23,196 nucleotides of DNA, taken from positions 1-23,196 of the forward strand of contig JBBDIO010000172.1 in NCBI GenBank assembly GCA_040880365.1, in the 5' to 3' direction. Made by a program: the position numbers and the translations under genes. Under the pieces are notes generated by a model that did not search any database, had not been told where the DNA came from, and saw nothing but the letters and a program-made list of their open reading frames with translations. Of this stretch, positions 1-8,174 are shown piece after piece. How positions within the stretch are numbered: position 1 is the first letter of the stretch; each line of letters begins with the position of its first letter. This DNA is from JBBDIO01 sp040880365. Lineage in GTDB: Bacteria > Chloroflexota > Anaerolineae > Caldilineales > Caldilineaceae.

Positions 1-540
1 CGTCAAGCTCGCACACCTGTTTTTGCCGCGTTTTTGTTGCTTTTGGCGTTGGGCATTGCTGCGTGCCAACCCAATGCCCAGGCCGCATTGATTTCGCCGC
101 AACTGGGCGAACAACTGGCAGCGGAGGCAGCCGGTGAGCAGCTGGTGCTTCAGCCGACGCCGGCACCTCTGACATTTGATCAGCTAACCGAGGAAGAAGT
201 CTACGCCGGTGTGGCCGATGATGGGTTGGCATTGCTCAACAATGCCAACCCCGATAATGGTCAGAATATCGCGCTGGCAAATGGCTGCGTGGGTTGTCAT
301 GCGCTGGATCCCGCGGTGCAGATGTCTGGCCCGACCTGGCACAATGTGGCAGATGCGGCGTCGAGTCGGGTACCCGGACAGGGGCCTGCCAATTATCTGT
401 GGGAAAGTATTCTCCAGCCCAATGCCTATGTAGTTTCGGGCTATCCGGCAGATGTGATGCCCCAGAACTACGGCGAATTGCTGAGTGAAGATGATTTGGC
501 AGATATGGTTGCCTATTTGCTGACCCAGCACGGCAACTAA
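1..540 (+). CDS. Lipoprotein c-type cytochrome (5' partial)
   Basis: The reading frame is open from the first base, so the true start lies upstream. The visible N-terminus is a basic stretch, a hydrophobic leucine-rich helix and a lipobox (GIAAC at about nt 52-66), which predicts a lipid-anchored extracytoplasmic protein. A low-complexity linker follows. The haem-binding CVGCH is encoded at nt 286-300, and a likely Met axial ligand lies in VMPQNY near nt 455-472. The size and single haem site fit a small mono-haem cytochrome c that shuttles electrons outside the membrane, such as a donor to an oxidase. The partner genes would lie off the left edge. The family call is firm; the specific role is unknown. 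Confidence 0.85.
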   Translation, partial: RQARTPVFAAFLLLLALGIAACQPNAQAALISPQLGEQLAAEAAGEQLVLQPTPAPLTFDQLTEEEVYAGVADDGLALLNNANPDNGQNIALANGCVGCHALDPAVQMSGPTWHNVADAASSRVPGQGPANYLWESILQPNAYVVSGYPADVMPQNYGELLSEDDLADMVAYLLTQHGN

Positions 541-636
541 TCCTGCCGCTTTGGAATGTTTAGGGCGTAGTCGGTTGGGGCTGTTTCCGAACCACATTTG
601 TAGTGAGTAAAACTGAAAACCATTCTGAAACTGTTG

Positions 637-682
637 CACGGGCGAGGCCATTGCTCTACACGGGCCTCGCCCGTGTATTTTT
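637..682 (+). terminator. Rho-independent terminator after the cytochrome gene
   Basis: A perfect 13-bp stem (637-649 with 663-675) and a 13-nt loop are followed by TATTTTT (676-682). It lies about 100 nt after the cytochrome stop codon and separates that gene from the next unit. Confidence 0.85.
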
Positions 683-798
683 ATCGTCCTTTAACCTGGA
701 ATCGGGTCTATACTCGGTGTAAAACACTGAAATAGACACTGGAAATAGGCAAAACGCGCCAAATTGGTCAAGAATTGTTCGCGCTGCGACCAGTTCGG

Positions 799-807
799 TG
801 CTATAAT
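799..807 (+). promoter_or_regulatory. Extended -10 promoter for the zinc-ribbon/LysM gene
   Basis: TGCTATAAT is a perfect -10 hexamer (802-807) with the extended TGn motif. No convincing -35 is present at 16-18 bp, as is usual for extended -10 promoters. The predicted start of transcription (about 813-815) nearly coincides with the ATG at 816, so the mRNA may be leaderless. The rest of 541-798 holds only the terminator and no gene. Confidence 0.5.
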
Positions 808-815
808 TTCGAGTT

Positions 816-1910
816 ATGGCAAGAGAACAAATCTCTCCGGCGATTTTGGAACGGCGTTGTCCCAATTGTGGGACGCGTGTCGCCCAGGATGCCGAAAGTT
901 GTTTCATGTGTGGGCACGATTTGCGCGCGCCGGTTCGTGGGCGTCGCCGCTTCTCCTGGATCGACGCGCTGCTGGTCATCGCGGTTCTGGCGGTGTTGGG
1001 GGTTTGGTGGAGTATCGCATCTCAGCCGCGCCAGGAAGTCGTGGGAACGGATGAATCTCAGGCGTTGTTGCCCACAAATATCCCGCTGTTGACGGCCACG
1101 CCCGAAATCGACGCGGCGGCCGCGGTGGATGTTCCCCCTACACCCGTTGCCAGTGTGCGCGAGGATGGCGTCGTGCGCCATACGGTGCAGGGTGGCGAGA
1201 CGCTGCTTGCCATTGCCGCCCTTTATGAGATTACTGTCGACGAGATCCAGGCGGCCAACGATCTGGATAGTGTGTTGATTCGTGCCGGGGATGAGCTGAT
1301 CATTCCCATCACGCGCGAGGCGACGGCTGGCGATGGCGAGACCGTGGCCTCTACGTTTGAATATACGGTGCTGGCCGGAGATTCTATCATTTCGATTGCC
1401 AACCGCTTTGGCAGCACGCCCGAAGATATTTTGCGTGCCAATGGGCTAACCGGCGAAAATCCTGTCATTCGTGCGGGAGATGTGATCAACGTGCCGGTGC
1501 CGCAGGTGCCCCAAGAGGTACTGGCTTCCGGCGCGGTCGCGCTTGCGCCCGATGGCAGCCTGCAACAGTCGCTCTACGCCGAGCCGCGCGTGATCGGGCC
1601 GCCCGATGCGACGGTTATCGAACGCGCCGAGCCGGTTTTGCTGCGCTGGATCAGCGTGGATGTATTGCAACCCAACGAATGGTATGTCTTACTAATCTAC
1701 CCGTTGAACGGCGCGGCCCAGGAGTTTCCCAGCATCTGGACCAAGGCCACCAGCTATCGCCTGGATAGTTCGTTTGCCCCCGAAGGCAGTGATACTGCGG
1801 AATATGCGTGGCAGGTCTCGGTGGTGCGGGTGCGCCCCGGTGCAGGCGATCGGTATGCGCTCGATGCTGCCAGCCCTACCAGCGAATTGCGCAATTTCTC
1901 CTGGCGTTAA
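816..1910 (+). CDS. Zinc-ribbon, single-TM, double-LysM protein
   Basis: The 364-aa protein starts with a zinc ribbon (C15, C18, C29, C32), followed by a basic patch and one hydrophobic helix (about 48-66). A spacer leads to two LysM domains (about 121-166 and 182-228), each with the usual hTVxxGDTLxxIA-type opening. The C-terminal region (about 250-364) has an 'LRW' strand and resembles an extracellular beta domain that I cannot name. The expected topology is a cytoplasmic zinc ribbon and outside LysM domains that bind peptidoglycan or related glycans. No Shine-Dalgarno precedes the ATG, in line with the near-leaderless promoter. The function is probably cell-envelope attachment or sensing; the exact role is unknown. 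Confidence 0.8.
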   Translation: MAREQISPAILERRCPNCGTRVAQDAESCFMCGHDLRAPVRGRRRFSWIDALLVIAVLAVLGVWWSIASQPRQEVVGTDESQALLPTNIPLLTATPEIDAAAAVDVPPTPVASVREDGVVRHTVQGGETLLAIAALYEITVDEIQAANDLDSVLIRAGDELIIPITREATAGDGETVASTFEYTVLAGDSIISIANRFGSTPEDILRANGLTGENPVIRAGDVINVPVPQVPQEVLASGAVALAPDGSLQQSLYAEPRVIGPPDATVIERAEPVLLRWISVDVLQPNEWYVLLIYPLNGAAQEFPSIWTKATSYRLDSSFAPEGSDTAEYAWQVSVVRVRPGAGDRYALDAASPTSELRNFSWR

Positions 1911-1959
1911 ACGCCGATAAACCTAAAAACTCCCTATACTAGAGAGGTATGTACCCACA

Positions 1960-2946
1960 ATGAGTCAGTTGACCCATGTCTGGGTGGAAGCTGCATTTTT
2001 GTCCGACGCGCTTGCCACATTGCCCAATTCGATTGAGGTGCTGATGGCTGTGCCCGGTGACGATCCCCTGGCGAATGCAGGACAGGCGCAAGCGATTCTG
2101 GCGTCGTCGCTGGTGCGCTATGACCGCGCCGTCTTCGACCGTCTGCCCAATTTGCGGCTGGTGCAGCGCACGGGCATTGGTGTGGATAATGTGAATCTGG
2201 AAGATGCGACCGCCGCGGGAATCGTAGCCTGCAATACGCCCGATGGCCCGACCGAATCTACGGCGGAACACACGGTCGCCATGTTGCTGGGGCTGGCAAA
2301 ACGCATCAAGCAGGGCAATGATAATCTGGCCGAGGGCAAGTGGGGGCCGCGTGGCGGCACCATGCTGGGCACCGAGGTGATGGGCAAGACTCTGGGGCTG
2401 GTGGGCCTGGGGCGCATCGGACGCCGCGTGGCCTATATCTGTCGCAATGGCTTTGATATGACCGTGCTGGCCTACGATCCGTTTGTGACCCCCAGCGAAG
2501 CCCAGGCCATGGGCGTGACGCTGACGAGCCTGGATGAGGTGATCGCGCAGGCCGATTTTCTGAGCCTGCACGCGCCCGTGACGCCCGACACGATTCACCT
2601 GATGAATGCCCAACGCATTGCTAGCATGAAGGATGGCGCCTATTTGCTGAATCTGGCGCGCGGGCCATTGGTCGACGGTGATGCGCTGCTGGATGCGCTG
2701 GATCGGGGCAAGCTGGCAGGCGCCGGGCTGGACGTATTTGACCCCGAACCGCCCGCAATGGATTCGCGCTTGCGCAATCACCCCATGATCCTGGCGACCC
2801 CGCACAGCTCTGCCGTCTCGGTCGAAGGGCGCAACCGCATCGAAAGCATGGCAATCGAACGTCTGCTCACCTTTTTCCGGGGCGAACGCCCGGCGGATGT
2901 GGTGAACCCGGATGTTTATGCGGGCGGGACCTTACGCACCGCATAA
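1960..2946 (+). CDS. D-isomer-specific 2-hydroxyacid dehydrogenase (phosphoglycerate dehydrogenase-like)
   Basis: This 328-aa protein has the family layout: a split substrate-binding domain around a Rossmann domain with the GLGRIG dinucleotide motif (about 149-155). The catalytic residues are visible as Arg in NLARGPLVD (R234), Glu in FDPEPP (E263) and His in TPHSSA (H282). TGIGVDNVNL (71-80) is the phosphoglycerate-dehydrogenase-like signature. There is no C-terminal ACT or regulatory domain, so it is a short form. It is a cytoplasmic NAD(P)-dependent reductase of 2-keto acids. Serine biosynthesis (serA-like) is possible, but no serine genes are near. An AGAGAGG at 1941-1947 precedes the ATG by 12 nt. 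It follows the LysM gene by 49 nt and may be co-transcribed. Confidence 0.85.
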   Translation: MSQLTHVWVEAAFLSDALATLPNSIEVLMAVPGDDPLANAGQAQAILASSLVRYDRAVFDRLPNLRLVQRTGIGVDNVNLEDATAAGIVACNTPDGPTESTAEHTVAMLLGLAKRIKQGNDNLAEGKWGPRGGTMLGTEVMGKTLGLVGLGRIGRRVAYICRNGFDMTVLAYDPFVTPSEAQAMGVTLTSLDEVIAQADFLSLHAPVTPDTIHLMNAQRIASMKDGAYLLNLARGPLVDGDALLDALDRGKLAGAGLDVFDPEPPAMDSRLRNHPMILATPHSSAVSVEGRNRIESMAIERLLTFFRGERPADVVNPDVYAGGTLRTA

Positions 2947-2971
2947 ATAGGCATGACAACCACATAAGTAC

Positions 2972-3008
2972 AAAAGACCGCATCCTGGCCTGGGATGCGG
3001 TCTTTTTT
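2972..3008 (+). terminator. Rho-independent terminator after the dehydrogenase
   Basis: A 14-bp perfect stem (2972-2985 with 2993-3006) has a 7-nt loop and runs into a T tract (TCTTTTTT, 3001-3008). The A-rich 5' arm means it could also work in the opposite direction. Confidence 0.9.
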
Positions 3009-3088
3009 GTGGGCGATTGGAACCAAATTATGCCGATCTGCAAGGAATATCCATAGAAATAGTAACCTTCTGCGGGATTTATCGTCAA

Positions 3089-3094
3089 TATAAT
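3089..3094 (+). promoter_or_regulatory. Candidate -10 element for the L,D-transpeptidase gene
   Basis: A perfect TATAAT sits in an AT-rich island 83 nt before the ATG at 3177. The -35 region is poor, so this is a tentative promoter. Confidence 0.35.
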
Positions 3095-3176
3095 CAATAA
3101 TAGTAGTCATTTTGTCGAATGATGAATTTCATATTGCCGGTTTGAAAGAAAACCCTGCATGGAGGTTAGAACCTGA

Positions 3177-5304
3177 ATGGCGAAAATTGCACGCCTATTG
3201 GCATTTCCGACGACAGACGACGCCCGCTTTCGATTTGAGTTACAGTTTCCCGCGCCCGAACCTGGGTATCTCCCCCATGCGGGGGCCGGGGAGTTGAAGC
3301 TGGGCGATGGCAAGGTGATCGCCTTGGGGGAGCTGGTAGGACCCACGGCGGATACCTGGGCCGCTGCCCACAAGCTGGATCTGGGTGAGTATCTGTATGA
3401 AAAGTCGCCCGTGCCCGCGCAGGCGACGCTGGTCTGGGCAGATACAACCCTGAAGGCCGAAGTGGTCGCAGCGGATAACCGCACGGGGGACAATGGCGCG
3501 TTGCCGGTGGTCAACTGGCTATCGACCTGGACGCTCGAACATGTGCCGCTGGATGTGGTGGTGGAAATTGAAGTAGGGCCTGTCGCACGCGGGACGCAGA
3601 TTCGCATAGACGGCGGCGCAGGCAATCTGCGTGTGATAACGGCAGATACACACCGCGTCGAGCGCATAGAGACGCCTGTGCCCAGCCACAAGGCCAACTG
3701 GACGTTCATGTATAGCAAGCCGGGAAGCTATACGCTGACGGTGGACTGGCTGGACGCCGACGGCTATTGGCTGGCGCGTCTGGCCGATACGCCGGTGGAA
3801 GTGGTGCCGCCGATTGATGAACCCGAAACCATGAAACGCGCACAGCTATCTAATCCTGCGCCTGTGGCAGATGGTGATCCGGGCGATCCGGTAGCGCAAA
3901 CCGCTTCTGCTGTGCCGTGGCTGCCCTTTCGCTATGTCCGGCCACAGTGGGCCTGGGCACGCACCTATACCCATGCGGGTGGCTCGGTAGTTTCGCGTTC
4001 GCTGGCGCTGGGCACCTATCTGGCGGTGCGCCAGGAGGTGACGGTGGGCGGCGCGCTGTGGTATCAGACGGGCGGCTATGACTGGATTCCTGCCAGTTCG
4101 GTTTCGCTGCTCACGCCGTCGGATTTGCGGGGGATAGAGCTGGAAGCCACAACCCCCGACCCGGACCCTGATCCAGATCCCGACCCGGAACCCGAACCCG
4201 GCCCTAATAATCGCGGCCTGGTGACGGCAAATGTGCTCAATGTGCGGGCGGGGCCGGGCGTTATCCATCCAATTGTGGATCGGTTGCGCTATAACATGGA
4301 AGTGCGGATTACCGATCAGACCAGTGTGGGCGGCGCGGTGTGGTATCGCATCGGCACGGATCGCTGGGTGCACAGCGCGTGGATTCGTCTGATTGGCGGC
4401 GGGGGCAGCGAACCGGGACCCACGCGCCAGGGCGTGGTGACTGCGGATGTGCTCAACGTGCGTGCCCGCCCCGGTGTGCGGGCCGATAATCCCCCGGTGG
4501 CGCGGCTGCTGCGCGGGGCGCAGGTCACTATTTATGAAGAAGCGACCAGCGACGGCGCAATCTGGTATCGCATTGGTGCCGACCGTTGGGTGCACGGTGG
4601 GTGGATCCAGCTGGCGAGCAGTGCCAATTCACTGNNNNNNNNNNGAAGGCTATGTCTCGCCGTTGGATCAGAATATGCCCAACACGGCCCAGGCGTTGCC
4701 GGTGGGCTGGGTAGTGGGTTCGATTTTGAATGTGCGCGCCGCACCGGGCACCGATGCCACGATTGTGGGCAGCGTCTATTACAAGCAGGCGCTGGCAATT
4801 TTGGAAACACGGGTGGTTGCCGGCAATAACTGGTATCGCATTGGCACGGAGCAGTGGGTATATGGCGCACAGGTGGGGGTAGCCCGTCGCAAGGCGCGAC
4901 CCACGTCGATTCGCGCCAATGAACGCTGGGTAGGCATTGGTCTGAAAGAGCAGACCGTGGTCGCGTATGAGGGCGATACGCCGGTCTATGCTGCGCTGGC
5001 GGCGACGGGGCTGCCACGCACGCCCACGGTGCAGGGCGTTTTTCGCACCTGGTGGCGCGTCGCCTCGCGCAAGATGGCGGGTGGGTCGGCGGCAACGGGT
5101 GGCTACTACTATCTGGAAGAAGTGCCGTGGACGCTCTACTTTTATGCGGGCTATGCCCTGCACGCGGGCTATTGGCACGATGCGTTTGGTCGTCCGCGCA
5201 GTCATGGCTGCGTGAACCTTAGCCCGTATGATGCCTGGTGGATCTTCCGCTGGAGTGAGCCGGGCGGGGCCAACAGCCCGGCGGTCTATGTCTATTGGGA
5301 ATAG
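3177..5304 (+). CDS. Multi-SH3b L,D-transpeptidase (YkuD), interrupted by an assembly gap
   Basis: I read this as one gene broken by ten Ns. Before the gap it encodes an N-terminal region of unknown fold (about 1-210, the end perhaps Ig-like), an SH3b-like domain (about 240-310), an Asp-Pro/Glu-Pro linker (nt 4153-4206) and two SH3b domains with LNVRAGPG or LNVRARPG cores. After the gap come another SH3b repeat (LNVRAAPG) and a YkuD catalytic domain with HAGYWH...SHGCVN, the active Cys being encoded at 5209-5211. YkuD enzymes cross-link peptidoglycan or attach proteins to it. The two halves are in different frames across the Ns, as expected if the Ns are a placeholder. The ATG has GGAGG 11 nt upstream. 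No signal peptide is visible, which is odd for a wall enzyme. Confidence 0.8.
4635..4644. other. Assembly gap (10 N)
   Basis: Ten undetermined bases lie inside the SH3b repeat region. The upstream frame and the downstream frame differ by one, so the true missing length is not 10 but a multiple of three, if the gene is intact. Near-identical SH3b repeats are a likely cause of the break. Confidence 0.97.
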
Positions 5305-5394
5305 ACCGTGGGAATAGATTGCGGGAGTGGATGACCGTCTGACGCGCGTTGAGCAATTTCGGACGCCGCCGTGGGGACAATCCAGCAGATAGAT

Positions 5395-5433
5395 AAAGGC
5401 CCGGTATGCCATGTGCAGCCGGGCCTTTGTTTA
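5395..5433 (+). terminator. Terminator of the L,D-transpeptidase gene
   Basis: A 10-bp stem AAAGGCCCGG/CCGGGCCTTT (5395-5404 with 5419-5428) has a 14-nt loop and is followed by TGTTTAT. It lies 90 nt after the stop. The 262-bp space 5305-5566 between the converging genes holds only this and the facing terminator. Confidence 0.75.
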
Positions 5434-5455
5434 TGGAGCAGGTATGTGCAGCCCA

Positions 5456-5500
5456 TAACAAAAAGACTCGCCTGCCGGACTAACCGACAGACGAGTCTTT
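5456..5500 (-). terminator. Terminator of the minus-strand FKBP operon
   Basis: Read on the minus strand, a 9-bp stem (5500-5492 with 5470-5462) extends inward through a 7-bp CTGTCGG/CCGGCAG pairing with one U-G wobble. It ends in CTTTTTGTTAT. It lies 67 nt beyond the FKBP stop codon. Confidence 0.8.
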
Positions 5501-5566
5501 GACTGGTCGAGCGAACAGGTTTCGCGTAACAGGGGCGCGCGACAGGTTGAAGCGGGATGCTGCGGC

Positions 5567-6562
5567 CTAGCGGATTTCCAGTAATTCCACTTCGAAAATC
5601 AGGGTGGCATTGGGCGGAATCACGCCGCCTGCGCCTTGCGCGCCATAGCCCAGTTCGGGCGGGATGACGATCTGACGTCGCCCACCAACCTGCATATCGG
5701 CGACGCCCAGATCCCAGCCCTGGATCACCTGGCCTGTGCCCAGTTGGAACGAGAAGGACGCGCCCCGATCCAGCGAGGAATCGAACTTGCCGCCATCGAG
5801 CAGCCAGCCTGTATAGTGGACGACCACGACCTGCCCGGTTTCGGGCGTCGGGCCTGTGCCCACTTCAAAATCGTAGATCTGGAGTCCTTCGTCGGTGGTG
5901 GTGTAGTCGGCGGCATCGACTTCGGTGGGCGCGGCGGGCGCGCCTTCGGATACTTCCACCAGCTCCACATCAAAAATCAGCGTGGCGTTGGGCGGGATTA
6001 CGCCGCCTGCGCCCTGGGGACCATAGCCGAGTTCGGGCGGGATCACCAGGATGGCCTGGGTACCCACGTTCATGAGTGCAATGCCTTCGTCCCAGCCGGG
6101 GATGACCATGCCGGCGCCCAGCGGGAATGAGATCGGTTCGTTGCGATTATAGGAGCTGTCGAAGACGGTGCCGTCCTCCAGCGTGCCGGTATAGTGCACG
6201 GATACGATTTGCCCGGCCTGGGCCTGGGGGCCATCGCCTGCCGTTACTTCGGTGTACTGTAAGCCACTCTCTGTGATCACGGTTGTCTCCGGGTTGATTG
6301 GGGTGGGTGTTACATCGGATACGGGGGCAGCGGGCAGGGGTGTGGGGGTCGCAGTCGCGGCCAGCGGGGCCACCGTTTCCACTACGAGCGGTTGCTCGGT
6401 TGTGGCTGGGGCCGCACAACCCGCCAGCAGCGCGACGCCGAGGACCAGCGCCAGGATCGCCACGCGCGGTTGGGTCTTCATGCGTCCCAAACCGACCTGC
6501 CCTGCGCGCCGGATAGGGGCGCGGTCATTAGCGATTGCCAACGATTTATCAAAAATTCTCAT
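5567..6562 (-). CDS. Lipoprotein with two FKBP-type peptidyl-prolyl isomerase domains
   Basis: The protein has a signal sequence with a lipobox (LAGC, Cys49 from the first ATG), a Thr/Pro-rich linker and two tandem FKBP domains (about 98-204 and 224-331). Both contain VHYTG, FDSS, IPGWD/IQGWD and the PPELGYG..GAGGVIPPNATLIF signature, so they look like an internal duplication, and both keep the usual active-site aromatics. It should speed proline isomerisation of exported proteins at the outer face of the membrane. The ATG at 6562 overlaps the stop of the preceding GNAT frame (ATGA) and has AGGA 8 nt upstream, so I keep it. An ATG at 6481 would give a more typical short lipoprotein n-region. 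Confidence 0.9.
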   Translation of the reverse strand: MRIFDKSLAIANDRAPIRRAGQVGLGRMKTQPRVAILALVLGVALLAGCAAPATTEQPLVVETVAPLAATATPTPLPAAPVSDVTPTPINPETTVITESGLQYTEVTAGDGPQAQAGQIVSVHYTGTLEDGTVFDSSYNRNEPISFPLGAGMVIPGWDEGIALMNVGTQAILVIPPELGYGPQGAGGVIPPNATLIFDVELVEVSEGAPAAPTEVDAADYTTTDEGLQIYDFEVGTGPTPETGQVVVVHYTGWLLDGGKFDSSLDRGASFSFQLGTGQVIQGWDLGVADMQVGGRRQIVIPPELGYGAQGAGGVIPPNATLIFEVELLEIR

Positions 6563-7143
6563 GTAGATTTTCCTGTAGTTGGGAGGGGTTGGGCCATGTG
6601 TGCGCCGGGCCAGGGACCCGGGGGGGTATCCGGCAAATTGACCAGAACGTCTTCCTGATTATAGATGCGCAGGCCGCGCGCCTGATAGTTCTGGAGCGCA
6701 TTGGGGTGATCCAGCGTGCAGGTGTGCACCCAGACACGCTGCGCCTGCCATGCCCAGGCCCGCTGAATGGCAGTGCTTAGCAACAGCCCGCCGATCCCTT
6801 GCCCCACAAATGCGGGCAATAGGCCAAAATAGGCAATTTCGACGCTGCTATCGTCGTGGTTTTCCAATTAAAAATAGCCCGCGGGCGTGCCGCGCAGATA
6901 GGCTATCCAGGTCGCGTAGTTGGGGGGCGCGAGTTTTTGTTGCCAGCGCTGATAATCCCAGGGCAGCCGTTCGCGCCAATACCAGTTACCGCCCACGGCC
7001 GTGTATAAAAAGCGGTTCAGTTCAGGAGAAACCACTTCGGCCTGGCGGATTTCCACGCCTTCGGGCGCGCGCGCCGATGCGCGCAAATCGCGGGGCGATA
7101 GCATTTCCAGGTAATAGACGGTCACTAAGGTCAGTTGCACCAT
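6559..7143 (-). pseudogene. GNAT-family N-acetyltransferase split by an in-frame TAA
   Basis: Two consecutive stretches in the same frame, 7143-6871 and 6867-6559, together make a 194-residue GNAT protein. The first ends ...GTPAGYF and the second continues with VEIAYFGLLPAFVGQGIGG, which holds the acetyl-CoA-binding motif A. Only a TAA at 6870-6868 separates them. A single base change from GAA (Glu) would restore a full enzyme, so this is a very recent pseudogene or a base-call error. The family acetylates amino groups of unknown substrates here. It lies between menA (51 nt upstream) and the FKBP gene (4-nt overlap). The second half could only be made separately from a TTG at 6867, for which I see no ribosome site. 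Confidence 0.75.
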
Positions 7144-7193
7144 GTTTCACACTTTAACACCTGCGCGGGATATCTTCCGAATTTTGAAAACGA

Positions 7194-8168
7194 CTACATC
7201 AACAGGCCGGCGCTGAAGAGCAGGCTGAAAAAAAGGCTGAGGCGGGCGGTGCCGGCGAGCGTATCGTTATAGGTGTGTGGGGAATCGCTCCAGATTTCCT
7301 GGATGTGACGAATGCCCAGCGGCAGGCTGGCAAGCGGCAAAAGCAGAAAGATTGAGCCTTCGGTAAGCCCCCAGACCAGTACGTTGCCCAGATAGGCCAC
7401 AAGCATGAGCGCGACATATTCGATTTGCGCAGCCTTTTTGCCAAACATAACGGCCAGGGTGCGTTTGCCGGCGCGGCGGTCGGTTTCCAAGTCGCGCAGA
7501 TTGTTGACGACCAGGATGGCCGTGACCAACGCCCCGGCGCAGACGCTGACCAGCAGCGAGATGCCTGTGATTGCGCCGGTTTGCAGATAATAGGTGCCGT
7601 TGACCGCAACCAGGCCAAAGAAAATAAAGACAAAGAGATCACCCAGCCCCCGATAGCCATAGGGGAAAGGTCCACCCGTATAGGCAACTGCGGCCAGCAG
7701 GGCGGCAATGCCTGCGACTAGAATGGGCCACCCCCCCACGCTAATCAGATAAATGCCGATTAGTGCGGCCAACCCCAGCGTGAGCAGCGTGGCGTTGCGC
7801 ATTTGCGTGGGCGATACCCAGCCGTTGGCGGTGGCGCGCAAGGGACCAATGCGGTCGGGTGTATCGGCCCCGCGCAGATGGTCGAAATAGTCGTTGGCAA
7901 AGTTGCTGCCGATTTGCAGCAGGAGCGCACAGAGCGCCGCAGCCAGGGCGGGGCCAAACGCAAATTCACCGGCGCGGATGGCAAGCGCGGTTCCCAGCAG
8001 AATCGGGCCGAGCGCAGCAGGCAGGGTTTTGGGCCGTGCCGCCAAAAGCCAGACACGAGCCATGCCCGGCGCTGGTGCAAGGGTAGGGGCAGCGGCGAAC
8101 ACGCGGGCGGGATTACGTCGGGGTGTGGTAGCTGTCCCGCGAGTACGGCGATTTGCTTTGCGAGCCAC
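7194..8168 (-). CDS. menA: 1,4-dihydroxy-2-naphthoate polyprenyltransferase (UbiA family)
   Basis: The 324-aa multi-pass membrane protein carries both UbiA Asp motifs: NFANDYFD (N89, D93, D96) and NNLRDLETDRRAGKRTLAV (D226, D230). The latter, with the KTLPAALGPILLG opening, is characteristic of MenA. It would attach a polyprenyl chain to 1,4-dihydroxy-2-naphthoate to make demethylmenaquinone. A GTG start is preceded by GGAG at a 9-nt spacing and lies 6 nt after the dsbB stop, so the two are probably translated from one mRNA. An internal Met36 start is a weaker alternative. The basic, low-complexity first 35 residues are not part of the usual domain. Confidence 0.88.
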   Translation of the reverse strand: MARKANRRTRGTATTPRRNPARVFAAAPTLAPAPGMARVWLLAARPKTLPAALGPILLGTALAIRAGEFAFGPALAAALCALLLQIGSNFANDYFDHLRGADTPDRIGPLRATANGWVSPTQMRNATLLTLGLAALIGIYLISVGGWPILVAGIAALLAAVAYTGGPFPYGYRGLGDLFVFIFFGLVAVNGTYYLQTGAITGISLLVSVCAGALVTAILVVNNLRDLETDRRAGKRTLAVMFGKKAAQIEYVALMLVAYLGNVLVWGLTEGSIFLLLPLASLPLGIRHIQEIWSDSPHTYNDTLAGTARLSLFFSLLFSAGLLM

Positions 8169-8174
8169 AGATGA

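Noticed and set aside
4153..4206. DP/EP repeat as a CRISPR-like or satellite repeat
   Set aside because: It is a short in-frame coding repeat for an Asp-Pro/Glu-Pro linker between SH3b domains, without spacers.
6868..6870. Recoding of TAA as a sense codon
   Set aside because: TAA ends several other genes here (cytochrome, LysM protein, dsbB fusion), so a changed genetic code is unlikely.
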